Shown here in pieces: positions 1 to 11,800 of a stretch of 64,000 nucleotides of DNA. The position numbers and the translations under genes are program-made. Location of the stretch: contig JAMYGW020000001.1 of NCBI GenBank assembly GCA_025617375.2, positions 1,860,001-1,924,000 on the forward strand. Direction: 5' to 3'. The notes beneath the pieces were generated by a model, which had not been told where the DNA came from, made no database searches, and saw only the letters and a list, made by a program, of their open reading frames with translations. Origin of the DNA: Acarospora socialis. Taxonomy: Eukaryota > Ascomycota > Lecanoromycetes > Acarosporales > Acarosporaceae. Positions within the stretch are counted from its first letter, which is position 1. Every line of letters starts with the position of its first letter.

Positions 1-48
1 CTTCCGAATTTGCTAGAGCCCACCGTCTCCACCACCCCGGACGAGTGA
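1..48 (+). CDS. Possible 3' end of a plus-strand gene cut by the window edge
   Basis: The first 45 bases read openly in frame 1, ending LEPTVSTTPDE before a TGA at 46-48, with C-ending codons as in other genes here. A GTGAGT beginning at base 45 could instead be a splice donor, in which case the gene continues in a further exon. No family can be recognised from 15 residues, and the reading is only a suggestion. The rest of the interval up to 403 shows no gene I can support; one short plus frame ending near 132 could be a last exon. Confidence 0.2.
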   Translation, partial: LPNLLEPTVSTTPDE

Positions 49-403
49 GTGTAGACAGTGAAGCAAGAGCAAGACCGTCTCGATGTTGAATCCAATGCCG
101 AGATACTTCTAAACTATTCGCTCGACTCTTAACTGAGCTCGACGTCTGGAATCGACGGCCAGATAGAGAGTGTTTGGAAGACAAAGAATTGCACATGAGC
201 ATTTACGATGATGCCATTCATAGTGGTCAAATCATTGCAACGTATGTCACATCATTTTGGCCCCTCCGCCGTCCGTCCGATTGAATTCTGCACGCCCTCC
301 GGATAATTCGCATGGCCACCATCACCCCCTTGACCCGATAGCTTCTTCTGCCCAGACGTCGACCCTTCCTTCCACACGCTATCCGCATCTACCACAACGG
401 GCG

Positions 404-1241
404 TCAGTAATAGACTACGTCCAATCTGAAGGTAGCCTCACCAGCATGAATCTCCGGCTCCCCAATCCCGCTCCTCTTCTCCCTCTTCTGCTCGTAACTA
501 ACCCCATACCTGCGATCCCGATCCCCCACCACCTCCGTAAACTGCGGAAACTGCTCGTAATCCGTAAAGCTCATCATCAGCTGCGCCGGGCCCAACGGCA
601 ACTTGTCGCCGCGATCGACCTGCCAGAAATGGTACGTCTTCCCGTACAGGCCGACGACCTGCTCCATCTCCTTGGTCTCGGCCTCTTCCCAGATGCCCGT
701 CGGGAGGCCGTTCGGCCCCGGCATGATCAGCATCCCGCTCTTGACTTCGAACACGTGGCTGTGCCACAGGCGGCGCTCGTCGGGCTCGAGCGTCTTGTAG
801 ACGGCCGCGCTGATCATGTATTCGACGCCGATGAGGCGCGCGTTGGGGAGGGGCGTGTCGTAGATGAGGCATTGGCGGACGTCTGTGGGGGTGGGGTCGT
901 CAGAGATGGTGACGGTAAGTAGAGAGGGAGACTAGGGGGAAGCAGGAGGTGGGACCTTCGTTCAGGTGGGTGCAGTAGTGGTTGGCTTCGACGCAACGGC
1001 CGGGGTCAGTGGCGTAGACGTGGAATGCATTGAGATGAGCACAGATTTGCTTGACGGGACTAAAGTCCTAAACAGTAAGGGAGGAAAGATAAGCTTCCTG
1101 AATGTTGTTATGCATGGTGATAAGGCCACTGAAGAGGCTAACCTGGGCTAGGGCTGCACCCGTCTCCAGAACCCTGTTTTCGGTGGAGAGCGGGTTGCCG
1201 ATGGCGCCATTGGTGACATTTTGAGTAGGATCGGTGCTCAT
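404..1241 (-). CDS. Oil-body-associated protein-like (DUF1264) protein
   Basis: Encodes about 229 residues in three exons (1241-1143, 1067-956, 882-404); phases agree across both introns. The spliced product runs MSTDPTQNV... then [62 protein letters not shown] and [16 protein letters not shown], the conserved order of the DUF1264/OBAP family. Plant members coat oil bodies; fungal members are uncharacterised small proteins, often linked to storage or stress, so the exact role here is unknown. The start is the first in-frame ATG of the spliced frame; there is no signal peptide. A perfect CRE, TGACGTCA, lies 88 bases upstream. The glyoxalase II gene follows upstream on the same strand. Confidence 0.88.
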
Positions 1242-1328
1242 TTTGATGACTGAGGATTCTACGACGGGTTGGAGATACTGATCTATATACTGAACTCTTT
1301 TGGGATTACTGATCATGTGTTATGTAGT

Positions 1329-1336
1329 TGACGTCA
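1329..1336. promoter_or_regulatory. CRE site TGACGTCA
   Basis: A perfect palindromic ATF/CREB octamer lies 88 bases upstream of the DUF1264 start codon, between that gene and the 3' end of the glyoxalase II gene. ATF/CREB-type bZIP factors such as Atf1/AtfA bind this octamer. That an AtfA-type gene sits at 57-58.6 kb in the same window is suggestive only. Confidence 0.5.
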
Positions 1337-1496
1337 TCATGATAATAAGGACGCTCTGCGGAATTGGCGGAACTGCGACATACATGTACAATTGCAACAT
1401 CGTTGTCTCTCACAATTTTGAGCCAGAAACAGGCCTACAGAGACGCCCGGTTAGCGTCAGCCTGGGATCAAGTAGTAAGCTGAAGATTTACTGGAT

Positions 1497-2698
1497 TCAC
1501 ATCTTATTCTTCATCTCCCTCAGCGCCGCCATCACATCTACCGGGTCGGTCTTCCCCGTTGCTTTTTGGATCTCCGGGTCCTGCGTAGTGGTCAGTCATA
1601 GACAAAGGTATAGACGCATTTGGAGACCATACCTGAACTCTCATGAAGACGTTGTGAAGCTGCGGTTGCTGTAAGCCAAGAGATCGGTTGAAGATAAAGA
1701 ATACCATACCTTCTCGTCCCCGATCGTAAACTTGCCCTGCGTTTGTTTGTTGTTCTCCGCGAAGGATTGAAGCTTCTTAATTGGTTCCGACTGGGACACT
1801 GACATGCAGAACTTTACATTCTGCTTCGTATATTCGTGGCCGGGCTTCAGCATGTCAGCGTATCCTTTGTCCATAAACCGAGACTCTTACTCACATAGAC
1901 TTTGGTATCGTCCGGTAAAGTGGCAAGTGTCTTGTTCAACGCTTTGTGCATCTCTGCCGCCGTCCCCTCGAAGAATCGCCCGCATCCTGCAAAGCCCTTA
2001 GCCTCTCGATCAGTACCCCTAGTCCTCAATTCCGCATACCGCCGATGAACAGTGTGTCACCAGTGAAGACAGCTCGGTCATTGCCGTCCTCCATGAGATA
2101 ACAGATGCTGTCTTGGGTATGACATGGGGTATGCAACGCCGTGACCTTTATTCCCTGTCCAATTTCGAAGGTTTCACCGTCCTTTGGCGTTTTCGTGACT
2201 GCTTCGCAATCCTTGCCGCCGATGACTGGTTTACCGCTGAACTGCTCAAGCTGATTGAAAGATCAGTAGACAGCTCTGATAGATCTCCCATAAGACTGGT
2301 ATACCATCTTCTTGTTCCCCCCGGCATGATCCCAATGACTGTGAATGTGTAAGAGACAGCCTTCTTCATCTGTCAACCGATCAGATACACTGGCTTACTG
2401 ATGTGTGTTGATAATCGCCGTAAGGTTGATCTTCCTAGACTCGATGTGTTCCCGCACTACCGGTGCCACTCTAGTACCTCCTTAATCCTGATGGTCGCCT
2501 CCAGGTACGGAAATATATAGCTCACTCAGGAGGGTTTGCAGGGTCGATGATGACCGCATCTTTTGATTTGTCGTCTACCACCAGGTAGGCGTAGTTGTTA
2601 CTACTCCCCGTCCCTGATTGACGGTCAGGCTTTTGAAGGCAGAAGGTTTCTACTCAATTGCGGTCGTGCTCACACATAGGTATTGACTCGATATGCAT
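1497..2698 (-). CDS. Hydroxyacylglutathione hydrolase (glyoxalase II)
   Basis: Metallo-beta-lactamase-fold thioesterase that hydrolyses S-D-lactoylglutathione to D-lactate and glutathione, the second step of methylglyoxal detoxification. Exon 1 gives MHIESIPM, joined across a GTGAGC intron to [15 protein letters not shown] and IDPANPPE. Later exons carry the metal-binding [17 protein letters not shown]-type segment ([17 protein letters not shown] is seen), the substrate-site [12 protein letters not shown] segment, and end with [11 protein letters not shown]. Several short introns split the metal-binding regions, so simple reading frames show only pieces. The start has no clear mitochondrial presequence, which suggests the cytosolic form (yeast Glo1/Glo2 pathway), but an upstream alternative exon cannot be excluded. 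Confidence 0.93.
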
Positions 2699-3085
2699 GG
2701 CGCGTGTTATGGCAAGCTGGCTGGGCTGTTAAACATTACCTTGAGCGGCGTGAGTTCGGAGAACGGTCGTCCGATGACTTACAGTAGTAGTGAGAGTTCT
2801 CAGTGTTCGGGATACGTGAGGGCGTGCAAGACTTAGGATGACCATTGAAGGACGATGAGCATTTGGGAAATGGAGTCTCTGCTTGTTGCATGTAGGCCAA
2901 TGGCTCCTTGATAACGATCCCTTCGTTCAACCTACCTAATCAGATGCTATCTAATCACACGTGATCAAGTAACCACCCCGGCGGAACCGTTCCGCAACGC
3001 GAAAAGCAATGATATCCAGGGTATCTCGAGTTTTCAACTCCAGAGAACGCCATTCGCTCAGCATAATAACTTCCGAAAAGTCTGG
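2699..3085. other. Intergenic, upstream of glyoxalase II and downstream of LAS1
   Basis: A gap of 387 bases between two minus-strand genes. It contains a CACGTG box near 2958 that could serve the glyoxalase II promoter. No gene or RNA is recognised. Confidence 0.5.
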
Positions 3086-4546
3086 TTATACCATGCCTAT
3101 TGGCTTCGAAATCCAAGGACCTTTCCATTTCACCCATCCTCGACCTTGAGATTCTGAGTTTGCCTGCTCCTCCAGGTTAGCGATCTGCGCCTCGACCTGT
3201 TCGACATGTTCCTTGATTGTGTCTGTGTCCGCTTGTTTCAGTTCCATCTCCGGAGACTGATCGTACTGCGCATTCGATGCCTGCACGAGATCTCCCCACT
3301 GGGCTTTAATGCTCTGATCATCTGTTTCGACAGCAAGGACCGTAGCGAGGCGACGACTCCAGTAGTTCGGATTCATCAGGCAAGTCGAGATCACACCGCA
3401 GGAGTTGAAACGGGCTAGTCTCCTTGGAACAGCCCATCCGTCTGTGGTAAGGATATGTACCAGCCACAAATACACAGCCTCACGGTAAGCATCGATGGTG
3501 ATGTCCAGTTGTGATGGTTGTATGATCCTGATGGACATTTCCTCGGTGAGAATTCGGAGAAAAGAGGATTGATGAGATGACATCTCTTTTAACATCTCTT
3601 CCCACAGCCAAAATGTATTTTCCATGCTAGTACCAAGTCTGCTTCCGTCAGTCCCTGAAGTTGATTCCATCACATTCGTGGATACTCACGTCTTCCCAGT
3701 AGATATGAGAAATCCCGATTCGAGCAGAACCTGTGCCAGCACTCTGATAACAGTGTCCTTTGCCTTGCAAAGTTGGATGCACTGCTGAACAACACTAGAG
3801 ACACCATCCGGAAACGATAGTTGATATTTGATTTTCAATATACCGAAGTTGGTCTTTTGATACGAGGCGAGGATACCTCTAAATTGCTCCTTAAGCTTCA
3901 ACACACCATCCGCGAATGCTTTCTCATCGTCGTCCAGTGCTCCGGTTCGTATGTCGATGCTTCTCCAGTAGTTCTGCCAAAGCCATAGGAGAGACCGTGT
4001 AGCAGCCTGCCGGAGAACCAGGAGCGCAGGCAGCTCCTCGTGCGTTGCTTGGTGCCGCAGCTCGACAAATGATGCTGGCAGACCGATCGATTTGGCAGTA
4101 TTATACATTGACTTCTTATAAGGGCCTGTTTGGTTCGTGTCGGCAAGGCCAGTGACAAACCTGTAGCACCCAATTAGCATCACATGATAGCACATCGCCA
4201 TTGCACAGTTCGATGACGTCTCTTCATATACTTACCGGCAAAATGCAGTAGAGTACACCGCGCGAATAGAGTACGTTGACGTTTTCTCCGGATCGTCGTT
4301 CAGAACGGCGTCTGTAAGCAACGCCGTTGACTCCACCGCATGGGGGAGGTTGCCTCGGAGTTTCCAAGCAGCAACCTATAAACTCTTAGCCCTCGCAAAA
4401 CCTAACGAGACAGGTCGACTTCTAACCATATTGACCGCTTTTCGGCGCATGTCGGGCTCCCTGCTATGTGATGGAGGATAGAAATGCGCTCGGATTTTGA
4501 TCAATTCCGAGTGATCTCGCCATGGCGTTATTACTACCTGTGGCAT
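3086..4546 (-). CDS. LAS1: Las1 pre-rRNA-processing endoribonuclease
   Basis: Las1 is the HEPN nuclease that, with the kinase Grc3, cleaves ITS2 in the nucleolus during 60S subunit maturation. The N-terminus ([19 protein letters not shown]) and the segment [16 protein letters not shown] match the family; RHQATH is the catalytic HEPN RxxxxH motif. The tail [16 protein letters not shown] resembles the conserved Las1 C-terminus that engages Grc3. Four exons are inferred, with donors near 4430 (GTTAGA), 4236 (GTAAGT) and 3690 (GTGAGT). The start is the first ATG before the conserved ITPWRDHSE stretch. No unusual feature is seen. Confidence 0.92.
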
Positions 4547-5517
4547 GGCTGCTTTTCCCGGTAATGTTTGTGAATTGACTTGAATAGATGGAGGACCGTC
4601 GCGATGGGGTCCAATCTATGCGTGGAACCGGTGTTTATCTCGAAATTTACTAATTGAGGCAAGGGTCCAACGCCCAAAGCTTATGTCAGAGCCGCATCCC
4701 CACAAGGCTGCTTTACCATCGCGGTCTAGCGCAAAAATACTTCTGAAGCCAAAAATAAGTTCAGGTACAGCCCGCCACAATCCACGATCCTGAGTTCGTA
4801 CTCCGTACTGTAAGGATGCGGGGCCTCCAAGGATTGAGCATGATGTCACTGATCGCCGGAGAGTCTCCACGTCTGTCCAGCTTACACATACCCACACACA
4901 GCAGTTCGTCCCAAGTTTTCAGTTGTCATCGATCTACGGCGATTACCACGTTCATGACCAGGCAGCATATGCACAGCGTCGTATTTCTGGGGCAGCTCCG
5001 AAGCCCAATACGGGGCCCCGCCTGAATCCATAGGAAGATCATCGCATTCATAGGCCAAGTCTCAACCAATAAGATGAATTTTCCGGCGCACAGCCCGAAG
5101 ATGGGTCGCGGACAGAAGGTCGGATGACCGCCAAGCGTTACACGAAGGTCGGCTGCTCTACAACACCTTCAGCCTCAACAGGAAAAGAAGCAAACATCGA
5201 CCGCTCACGACAATACGCCAGAACCAATGGCGGACTTTCCTGAGCTATTGGCAGGCTGACTTACGGCGTCTTATTTATGTTGCTGACTCGGCCAAGCAGT
5301 GAGCAGGATTCAATGTCAGGTCATGCGACGGCGGTGAATAGACGACTTCAATGGTGGCTTCCAGTGACTCGTGTCCGGTGCGGTGTATATAGGGCGTCTT
5401 TCATTGTGTATATAAAGCAGATATCTGCAATCGAAAGTCATTTGCAATATCTAGGAAATCTCACTTACTCTCATCTTCACAACTTGACGCTTCTAACAGC
5501 ACCTGTCTTCTATCACC
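4547..5517. other. Intergenic between LAS1 and chitin deacetylase
   Basis: A shared divergent upstream region of 971 bases. It holds a GTACTCCGTACT copy of the dispersed motif at about 4799 and the TATA box of the chitin deacetylase gene. A 93-codon minus frame at 4616-4897 has no recognisable domain and is not called. Confidence 0.5.
5409..5416 (+). promoter_or_regulatory. TATA box of chitin deacetylase gene
   Basis: TATATAAA lies 102 bases before the ATG at 5518, followed by a CT-rich leader. The spacing fits a strongly regulated fungal promoter with a short 5' UTR. Confidence 0.55.
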
Positions 5518-6500
5518 ATGGGGTTTGCTTACAAGCTTGTGCTCCTCAGCTCCTGGGCCTCGGCCGTGCTCTCTGCGCCAGCCCCTGCCCGTGGAACCGA
5601 GTCCGGAGGAGGCATCGCTCCTTGGGCTGGAACTGGGCCCAAGCCCGCTCCACGGGTCCAGTCCGCTCAAGCCGTACCCTTCGCGGCGGCGGCGGGCTCC
5701 TCGGTACCGTTCGGGACCATTATCGACAGTTGTACCGTGCCAGGAACCGTTGCCCTGACGTTCGATGACGGCCCATACATTTACACATCCCAGGTCCTCG
5801 ACACTTTGAAGAACAACAACGTCCACGCAACGTTCTTCGTCAACGGCGACAACTGGTCGAACATCCTCGGCGCTGATGACGAAGCGTTGGTACACCGTAT
5901 GATTGCGGAGGGTCACCAGATTGGCTCTCACACGTACGTAGCCCGGCAACATGTCTCTGGGTTGAGCAGCTCAACTGTCGTCAATGATAAATAAGATAAC
6001 CCTCTGCTGACCCCTGATGCAGCTGGTCGCACGCAGACCTCGCTACTCTTGACCACGACGGCATAGTCTCGCAGATGAACCTCCTCGAATCTGCTCTGAT
6101 GCAAATCCTCGGCTACTACCCGTCCTACATGCGACCGCCCTATTTCTCGACCAACGACCTGGTCCTCCAGACCATGAGAGAACTGGGATATCACGTCATC
6201 CAAGCCGGCATCGACACCTTGGACTGGGCGAACGATTCTCAGGCCGGAATCCAGACCAGCGTGCAGCGTTTCGTAGACGGCCTGAATGCCGGTGGGTCGA
6301 TCGAGTTGAGTCATGACGTCCACCAGTGGACGGCCAATGTGCTTGTCCAAGCTATGATTGACGAGGTAAAGAGGAGAGGGTTGAGAGGTAAGATAGTCTG
6401 TCGTTCCAATTCTTGAATGTAAATGAGTTAACAAGATGCAGCTGTTCCTGTTGGAGAATGTCTCGGCGAATCGCAAGACTTGTGGTATCGGACAAGCTAG
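5518..6500 (+). CDS. Secreted polysaccharide/chitin deacetylase (CE4)
   Basis: A carbohydrate esterase family 4 enzyme of 279 residues that removes acetyl groups from chitin or chito-oligosaccharides in the wall or outside the cell. Residues 1-20 form a signal peptide (MGFAYKLVLLSSWASAVLSA). All CE4 motifs are present: TFDDG (motif 1, metal and base Asp), HTWSH (motif 2, metal His pair, formed across the first splice), RPPY (motif 3), IDTLDW (motif 4) and LSHDVH (motif 5). Exons are 5518-5933, 6023-6387 and 6442-6500, all phases consistent; the short last exon encodes AVPVGECLGESQDLWYRTS. No chitin-binding domain is attached. The lack of missing catalytic residues suggests an active enzyme. 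Confidence 0.93.
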
Positions 6501-7585
6501 ACATCGACCGCTGTGGGCATGGAAGCATAGAGATCTCAGCGGTTAGGACATAATGCGAACAGCTCTTGAACATGCTTGCTGGCTTTGCTTCACGGTGCCT
6601 TAGGAGTACCTGTCCGAAGGCTGTCTAGTCTTTCCTTGATACTCTCTCCGGTATGATGAGTTAGTAGCTGGCTACTGCTCCGTTTATAACCTTAGCGAGA
6701 TAATTGAAGCACATTATTATTGAGCAGACAACTGCTTTGACACTCAGTACGCACTAAGAATGGATGTGAGTGGTCACTTAAGCATTAAAGCTTGTTCGAC
6801 GCCGATGCTTTTAGGCTTTGAGTAACCCTAAGGCGAGTTCCCAGTTCCGTCTAATGCAGAGAAAATCTTCCTTATAAGTACCTTACGCTTTCGAAAGACT
6901 TCGTGCTAAGCTCATAGTCATGAGTCCTTTCGGTTTCGCCACTGTGGAGCAGCATTACCTATCGTCAGAGGCCTGAATCCGAAAGCATAGCACTTTATAC
7001 GGCCGCGAGAAGGGGTATTGTACCCTGGTCCCCACACTCGATGACCTGAGGCTCCTCAAGAAGTGCTCTCGAATCGAAGTGAAGAGTGCACTGAAGGACT
7101 CCGATGAGACTGCGAGAGCTGCTGAGGCGTGGTAAATAACGATATGCGTCCCGGTCGTAGGTTCAAGGAGATGGGACATGGGGCTGGCAGGGAAGTCTAA
7201 AGTAGGAAATACCGCAGCATGGGATGACTAGGCTTCAGCGCTTTTCGATCCCACGTCAGCACCCACGCAAGGGAATTTGAGCTCGTTCTAGGTTGACGGA
7301 TCATGCAACGTACTGAGACGTTGTTGTTTGATTCGAGAAATCACCCGAGTAGAACGTTGGGGCTATTGGTTGAGTTCAATTCATTGGTCCATGAAGCGAA
7401 CCCTAAAGTAGATACATGCAGTGACCTGCGACAATAGAGGGTATTCCGAACGAGGTTCCGCGCCATAGAGCATCCAGCCAACTCCGTCCTTATAACAGGA
7501 TCGTTATGTCCAACGCCATCGCTATGCTGTGACCACCATTACAGTAATCGTTTCATCGACGCGGTAATGTTCCAAGACTTCTTCG
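6501..7585. other. Intergenic between two convergent genes
   Basis: The chitin deacetylase gene ends on the plus strand and the orphan minus-strand gene ends at 7586, so this 1.1 kb holds two 3' UTRs. Small frames have no domain or codon signal. Nothing else is recognised. Confidence 0.5.
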
Positions 7586-8812
7586 TCACGCCCAAGTAAA
7601 AGCATCGAACCCGCCGCCAGGCACCTTTGCTTCGATTGCCGACATCGTCTCGTTAAGAAACACCCTCCCGTCATAGGTGTCTTCGTTTTCGAAATAGAAA
7701 CTGTGATTCGAAAGGTCTGGAGCGGTAGGTAGTTGTAGTGGTTGCGCTCCTTGACGGTTGCTTGCTCGCGGTGGCTCGTCCTCGCTTCCATCGCTCGAGT
7801 AGTTCTCGTCCGCTTGATCCAAGCTCTCTTCTGGTGGTGGTGGTTGCCACGTCTCCTCCAGTTTCAGCCCTTTGCCGGTTGGTTGGTAGGATGGATATGC
7901 TTCGGATTGAGAACGAAGGAAGTACTGTAGAGGCTCGCCCACGCTGCCGAAACTTGTAGAAACATCAGGATCGTCGTACAAGCCCATACCGACCAGCTCT
8001 TTGCTGGACTGTTTGGCAAGCTTGGACCCCCGGTTGCAATTCGAGCTCACCGCAGGATGAGGAGGATGTTGGATTGGCAGAAAGTCCGGCGTCGATGGTG
8101 TAGTAACATCAAAACTGCCGGTAGCAGGACCGCCTGACCAGTTGTTGTAAGAGTGATATGGGCTGGAATCCTGCGTATTATAGAAGCCCCGGTGCATCTC
8201 GAAAGCAGGATTCATGGAAGGATCTGAAAGGCTAAGTGGTCCATATGGGTAGATTGCAGGGCCAATTGCATACGGGTGCTCCTGATAGTCGTTTGAGATC
8301 GGCATCGGATGAGAGAGGTACGCCGCTCCGAGAGAAGGGTTCAAATTGGTGGTATTTGGAACGTAGACGTTCGAATGGAGTGATGACGGTAAGGATGCGC
8401 TATTAGCAGCGGTCTGGGTCCTCTTCGAGTCTCGAAATCGGTGATGGCCAGCTGCCTCGGGTTGCCCATATCTATGACCTTGAGCGAGCGATGATGGGTG
8501 CCAGCTTCTGGGCCTCACCGACGGCTGCGGTCGGTTTGGTTCCAGTGGTTGTTGTCCGCCAAACGAAAGCATGTTCTCATAATGATCGTCCAGAGTGGAT
8601 CGATGCCGGATTGGGGCCTGTGACATGACGGTCTTTCGCCTCTCGATGTTTCGCGGACTACTCCCAGCACTGTTTGTCTTCATCACGCGAGCATTCCTCC
8701 TGAGATTGCCTGGGGTGCGGTGGGACTGGCCCGAAGAACGGCGGGTAAGTTGCGAGTTCGCCATCTGGGTGGACACGTCCCGTACAAGGTCGTCGATCTT
8801 GTAAGTAGCCAT
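7586..8812 (-). CDS. Unrecognised disordered protein, 408 residues
   Basis: One uninterrupted frame of 408 codons. I do not recognise a family. The N-terminus (MATYKIDDLVRDVSTQMA) could form a short helix. Residues 20-330 are rich in Ser, Pro, Gln, Arg and Tyr and look disordered, with basic patches (RRNARVMK, RRKTV). The C-terminal third is acidic (YSSDGSEDEPP) and ends in a more ordered-looking stretch, NHSFYFENEDTYDGRVFLNE to GGFDAFTWA, which may be a conserved interaction motif. No signal peptide or membrane segment is seen. The length of the open frame and its codon pattern support a real gene; the start is the first ATG. Confidence 0.65.
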   Translation of the reverse strand: MATYKIDDLVRDVSTQMANSQLTRRSSGQSHRTPGNLRRNARVMKTNSAGSSPRNIERRKTVMSQAPIRHRSTLDDHYENMLSFGGQQPLEPNRPQPSVRPRSWHPSSLAQGHRYGQPEAAGHHRFRDSKRTQTAANSASLPSSLHSNVYVPNTTNLNPSLGAAYLSHPMPISNDYQEHPYAIGPAIYPYGPLSLSDPSMNPAFEMHRGFYNTQDSSPYHSYNNWSGGPATGSFDVTTPSTPDFLPIQHPPHPAVSSNCNRGSKLAKQSSKELVGMGLYDDPDVSTSFGSVGEPLQYFLRSQSEAYPSYQPTGKGLKLEETWQPPPPEESLDQADENYSSDGSEDEPPRASNRQGAQPLQLPTAPDLSNHSFYFENEDTYDGRVFLNETMSAIEAKVPGGGFDAFTWA

Positions 8813-11800
8813 TGTAATAGATAAATCAGTGCAGCTGGAAGATGGAGATGAGAATTATGGGGGGCAGTGACGATGTCAAGACAACCTCCACTGAGACAGG
8901 TGCATGTTAACCTAGAGGTTTGAGTGCGAGAGAGGGGCAGAAGCAGTCGGAAGGGAGTCGTTGATTGCGGTATGTTGTTACTCAACAGAAGCATCGTTCA
9001 GGAACTCATTTCAACAGAGCCAACAAGGACACGTAGGGCATTTAGACCAGCCATTGCCCCGTGCGTCCGGCAGACAGCATTCCAAGGGAATCATAAAACC
9101 CAGACCGAAAGCGCGCCATCCAACAGGAATGACCCTGGGACCCAAACGCCTGACGACAGGAAGGATGGCGCTTCAGCTCTCTGCAAATAGAGTGCTGCTC
9201 CGAGAAGGCCGCCGAAGGGGATCAAAAAGCCAACAGGCCCCCGTCCCCTGACCACCCAGCTTTTAGGGCCATGAGCCGCGGTTGCATACGTATCAGCAGA
9301 AACCCAGTGCGCGCAATTGATGAAAAGTAAGGTAAAACATCACACCGCCGGCACCAGACCTAAGCCGTTTGTGGCACAGGCGCATACCAGAGACAAATCG
9401 AACAGCAAGGCGAGAACGGCGACCTAGGCTAGTTTTTGTTGGCTGGGTCTGTGCTGTGTTGGTGCTATGAAAAGGGATATGCTTTTCTCGACCCTGTACG
9501 AGACTACGAGTACCTTAGTTCTCTCGTACGGAGTACCGGAGTACGGCGTCGTTGGTGGAAACGGCAGAGGGCAAGGTACCTAGGTAGGCGCCCCCATGCC
9601 AACCGGTCTGCACTCTGGGTAGTAGTTAGTATCGACGAACGAAAGAACAAAACCGAGAGGCGGGATGCAGTGTAGGTTAGGGGCTAGGCGGTTGCAAGGA
9701 CCTGGCACTGTCGGCCAACATTTAGATTATGCGGTAACACTCGCTATAACTACAGTACTACTCTTCCTAAAGGTACCCACTCCGTAATGCCGTCGTTCAA
9801 GGATGCGCTTTGTGTGCTCATCTACCACGATCGGTCACATCGCACTCCGGCATCCTAGTAAGGAGTACCTCGAGGTCTGACTTTACGCAAGGGGCCTGTT
9901 TTATAAGCTATTACCTTGGATTGCTGGATCGTATGAGCACTTGTACGAGTACGTATGACTTCTCCTTCCGTCGATGGTCATGCTACATGCAATCCTTACC
10001 TACAGTAGGTAGGTTCAAGCACAGCTGCCTTTTCACTCCGTCAGAAACCGCTGTGTCACATCCAATCTCTTGGGACCCGGCTGTGAGAGTAAAACTGGGC
10101 TGGCTCTAGCCTGTCAAATCGGCTGCCTAGGTACCCATAACCATACTCGTACAGGTGGATGGACGTCTACGGTCAAGCGGGACGAAAAAGAAACTCGGCC
10201 ACCTTGCTCCGTACTCTGCACCATACCCAGGTTTCGCTAGTAGATGCTAAGGTATGTAATCCATGAAATGGCTGTAGATGTTGGTCCGGGCGCGGACAGC
10301 TTCACCCAACTGGTATCATGGTCTATGTATCTAACCACCACGCCCTGCCGTCTGTGAGGAAGGATCATTCTCGTTCTGTCCTCCGGTCCGCAAGGTTTGC
10401 TTGGCCAGCGCATGTAAGGCATGTACGAGTAGTATCGTGATGAGTTGGGTTTTCGTAGAATAGCCAAGCTGTGCCGACCCAGCCAAGATCCTATGAATGG
10501 ATTGCTGACTGCTCTCGATGCACCTGATCATTCATGGAACATGCAATGTTGAGAGCACAGGGTGGCTGAAAGAGCATTGTCTTCAATGACAATAGTGTGA
10601 TAGAGCGCTAGTTCCGACCTGTACGACTATCGATGAATGTAAAGGCAGGGCCGTGCCGTTTCGTCGAGAGGCATAATATACGTTAATAATGATGCATGAT
10701 GGCGCAGACTGCATCTCAGCCTCCTCCTACACGTCCAACCCTCTGTCGCCCTACACCGTAGACGGCCATGCGGTGCTGCCGCCGATCGTCTTTCTTTATT
10801 AGGCAGCGCTTGCCCGGGAAGGCAGTTCGCTCGCTACATGTCGACCGGTACGCTGCATATCCTGGGACTGGGCGGAACCGGTAATGCTTTGGGTGAGATC
10901 GGCAGTGATGGATGAGACCAGATGCGTTACCCTCGCAGCTCTCCCATCCACTTCTGATGCGATTCGACGCGAGAAGCTGACCGGCTGCCCACCCCGTCGC
11001 AAACTCTCAGAACTATCGGAAGAGCGCAGCATCATACCTAGGCAGCAGATATCTTGTCGCCGCACCACTGCAGGGTTCAACAAGGCGACCCGACGGCGAC
11101 CCAGGGAGGGTTATGACACGAAATCATAAACCATATAACGAGGCAGCCGCAGCAACAATATATCCAACAAGGGAAAGATCCTTCGAAATCCTGGGATTAG
11201 ACGGAACAAGGCCGATGATGTGCAGTTGTCAGTTCAAGTCTCCAAGGGGTATGTGGCGTGTTTCCGTCGACCTTTTGCTCTCCTCACTACTACCTTAGCA
11301 CGGAGGCGAATGCGAACAAACAAAATATCACACTTCACCCTAAGTTACCCTGAGATTTGTTTGGGTTTCACTCAAGCATATGCCGCCATCACCCACACAT
11401 AGGCTCTACCTACTCTACCTAGTATGATTGCCTTTTCGCACAATCCATCATCAAGCCTCTTGGCTGCCTTATTCCTATGTGTACTCGCATCGCGACATGG
11501 AAGTTTCATACCTTGCCGTCCGCAGGATCTCCCTGGTATGGGTCTCAGCTGAATGTGTTGGGGGCGCCACTACTGGAAGGCAGCTCTCCTTATTACCCGG
11601 GACCACAGCAGATGGTTTGATGGTTGGAATCACCAAAGACCATTGGACGCTTTCTCCAAGCTTAGTGCGCTCGAGAACGACACACCAGTCAAACTGTCTT
11701 CGGAGGATTTTGGAGCATGGGATACGGAACGGTCGGTCATCAGGTGTAGGTGTAACGCTGCCTACACAGTACTTTTGCCACCGGAAAAGCCACGCGGACA

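Noticed and set aside
257-922. 221-codon plus frame
   Set aside because: It is the antisense shadow of the DUF1264 gene, whose minus-strand exons splice in phase and match a known family.
4616-4897. 93-codon minus frame upstream of LAS1
   Set aside because: No domain, no splice support, and it lies in a divergent promoter region.
11220-11260. GTTCAAGTCT, similar to a tRNA B box
   Set aside because: No A box or acceptor stem at the right distance, so no cloverleaf.
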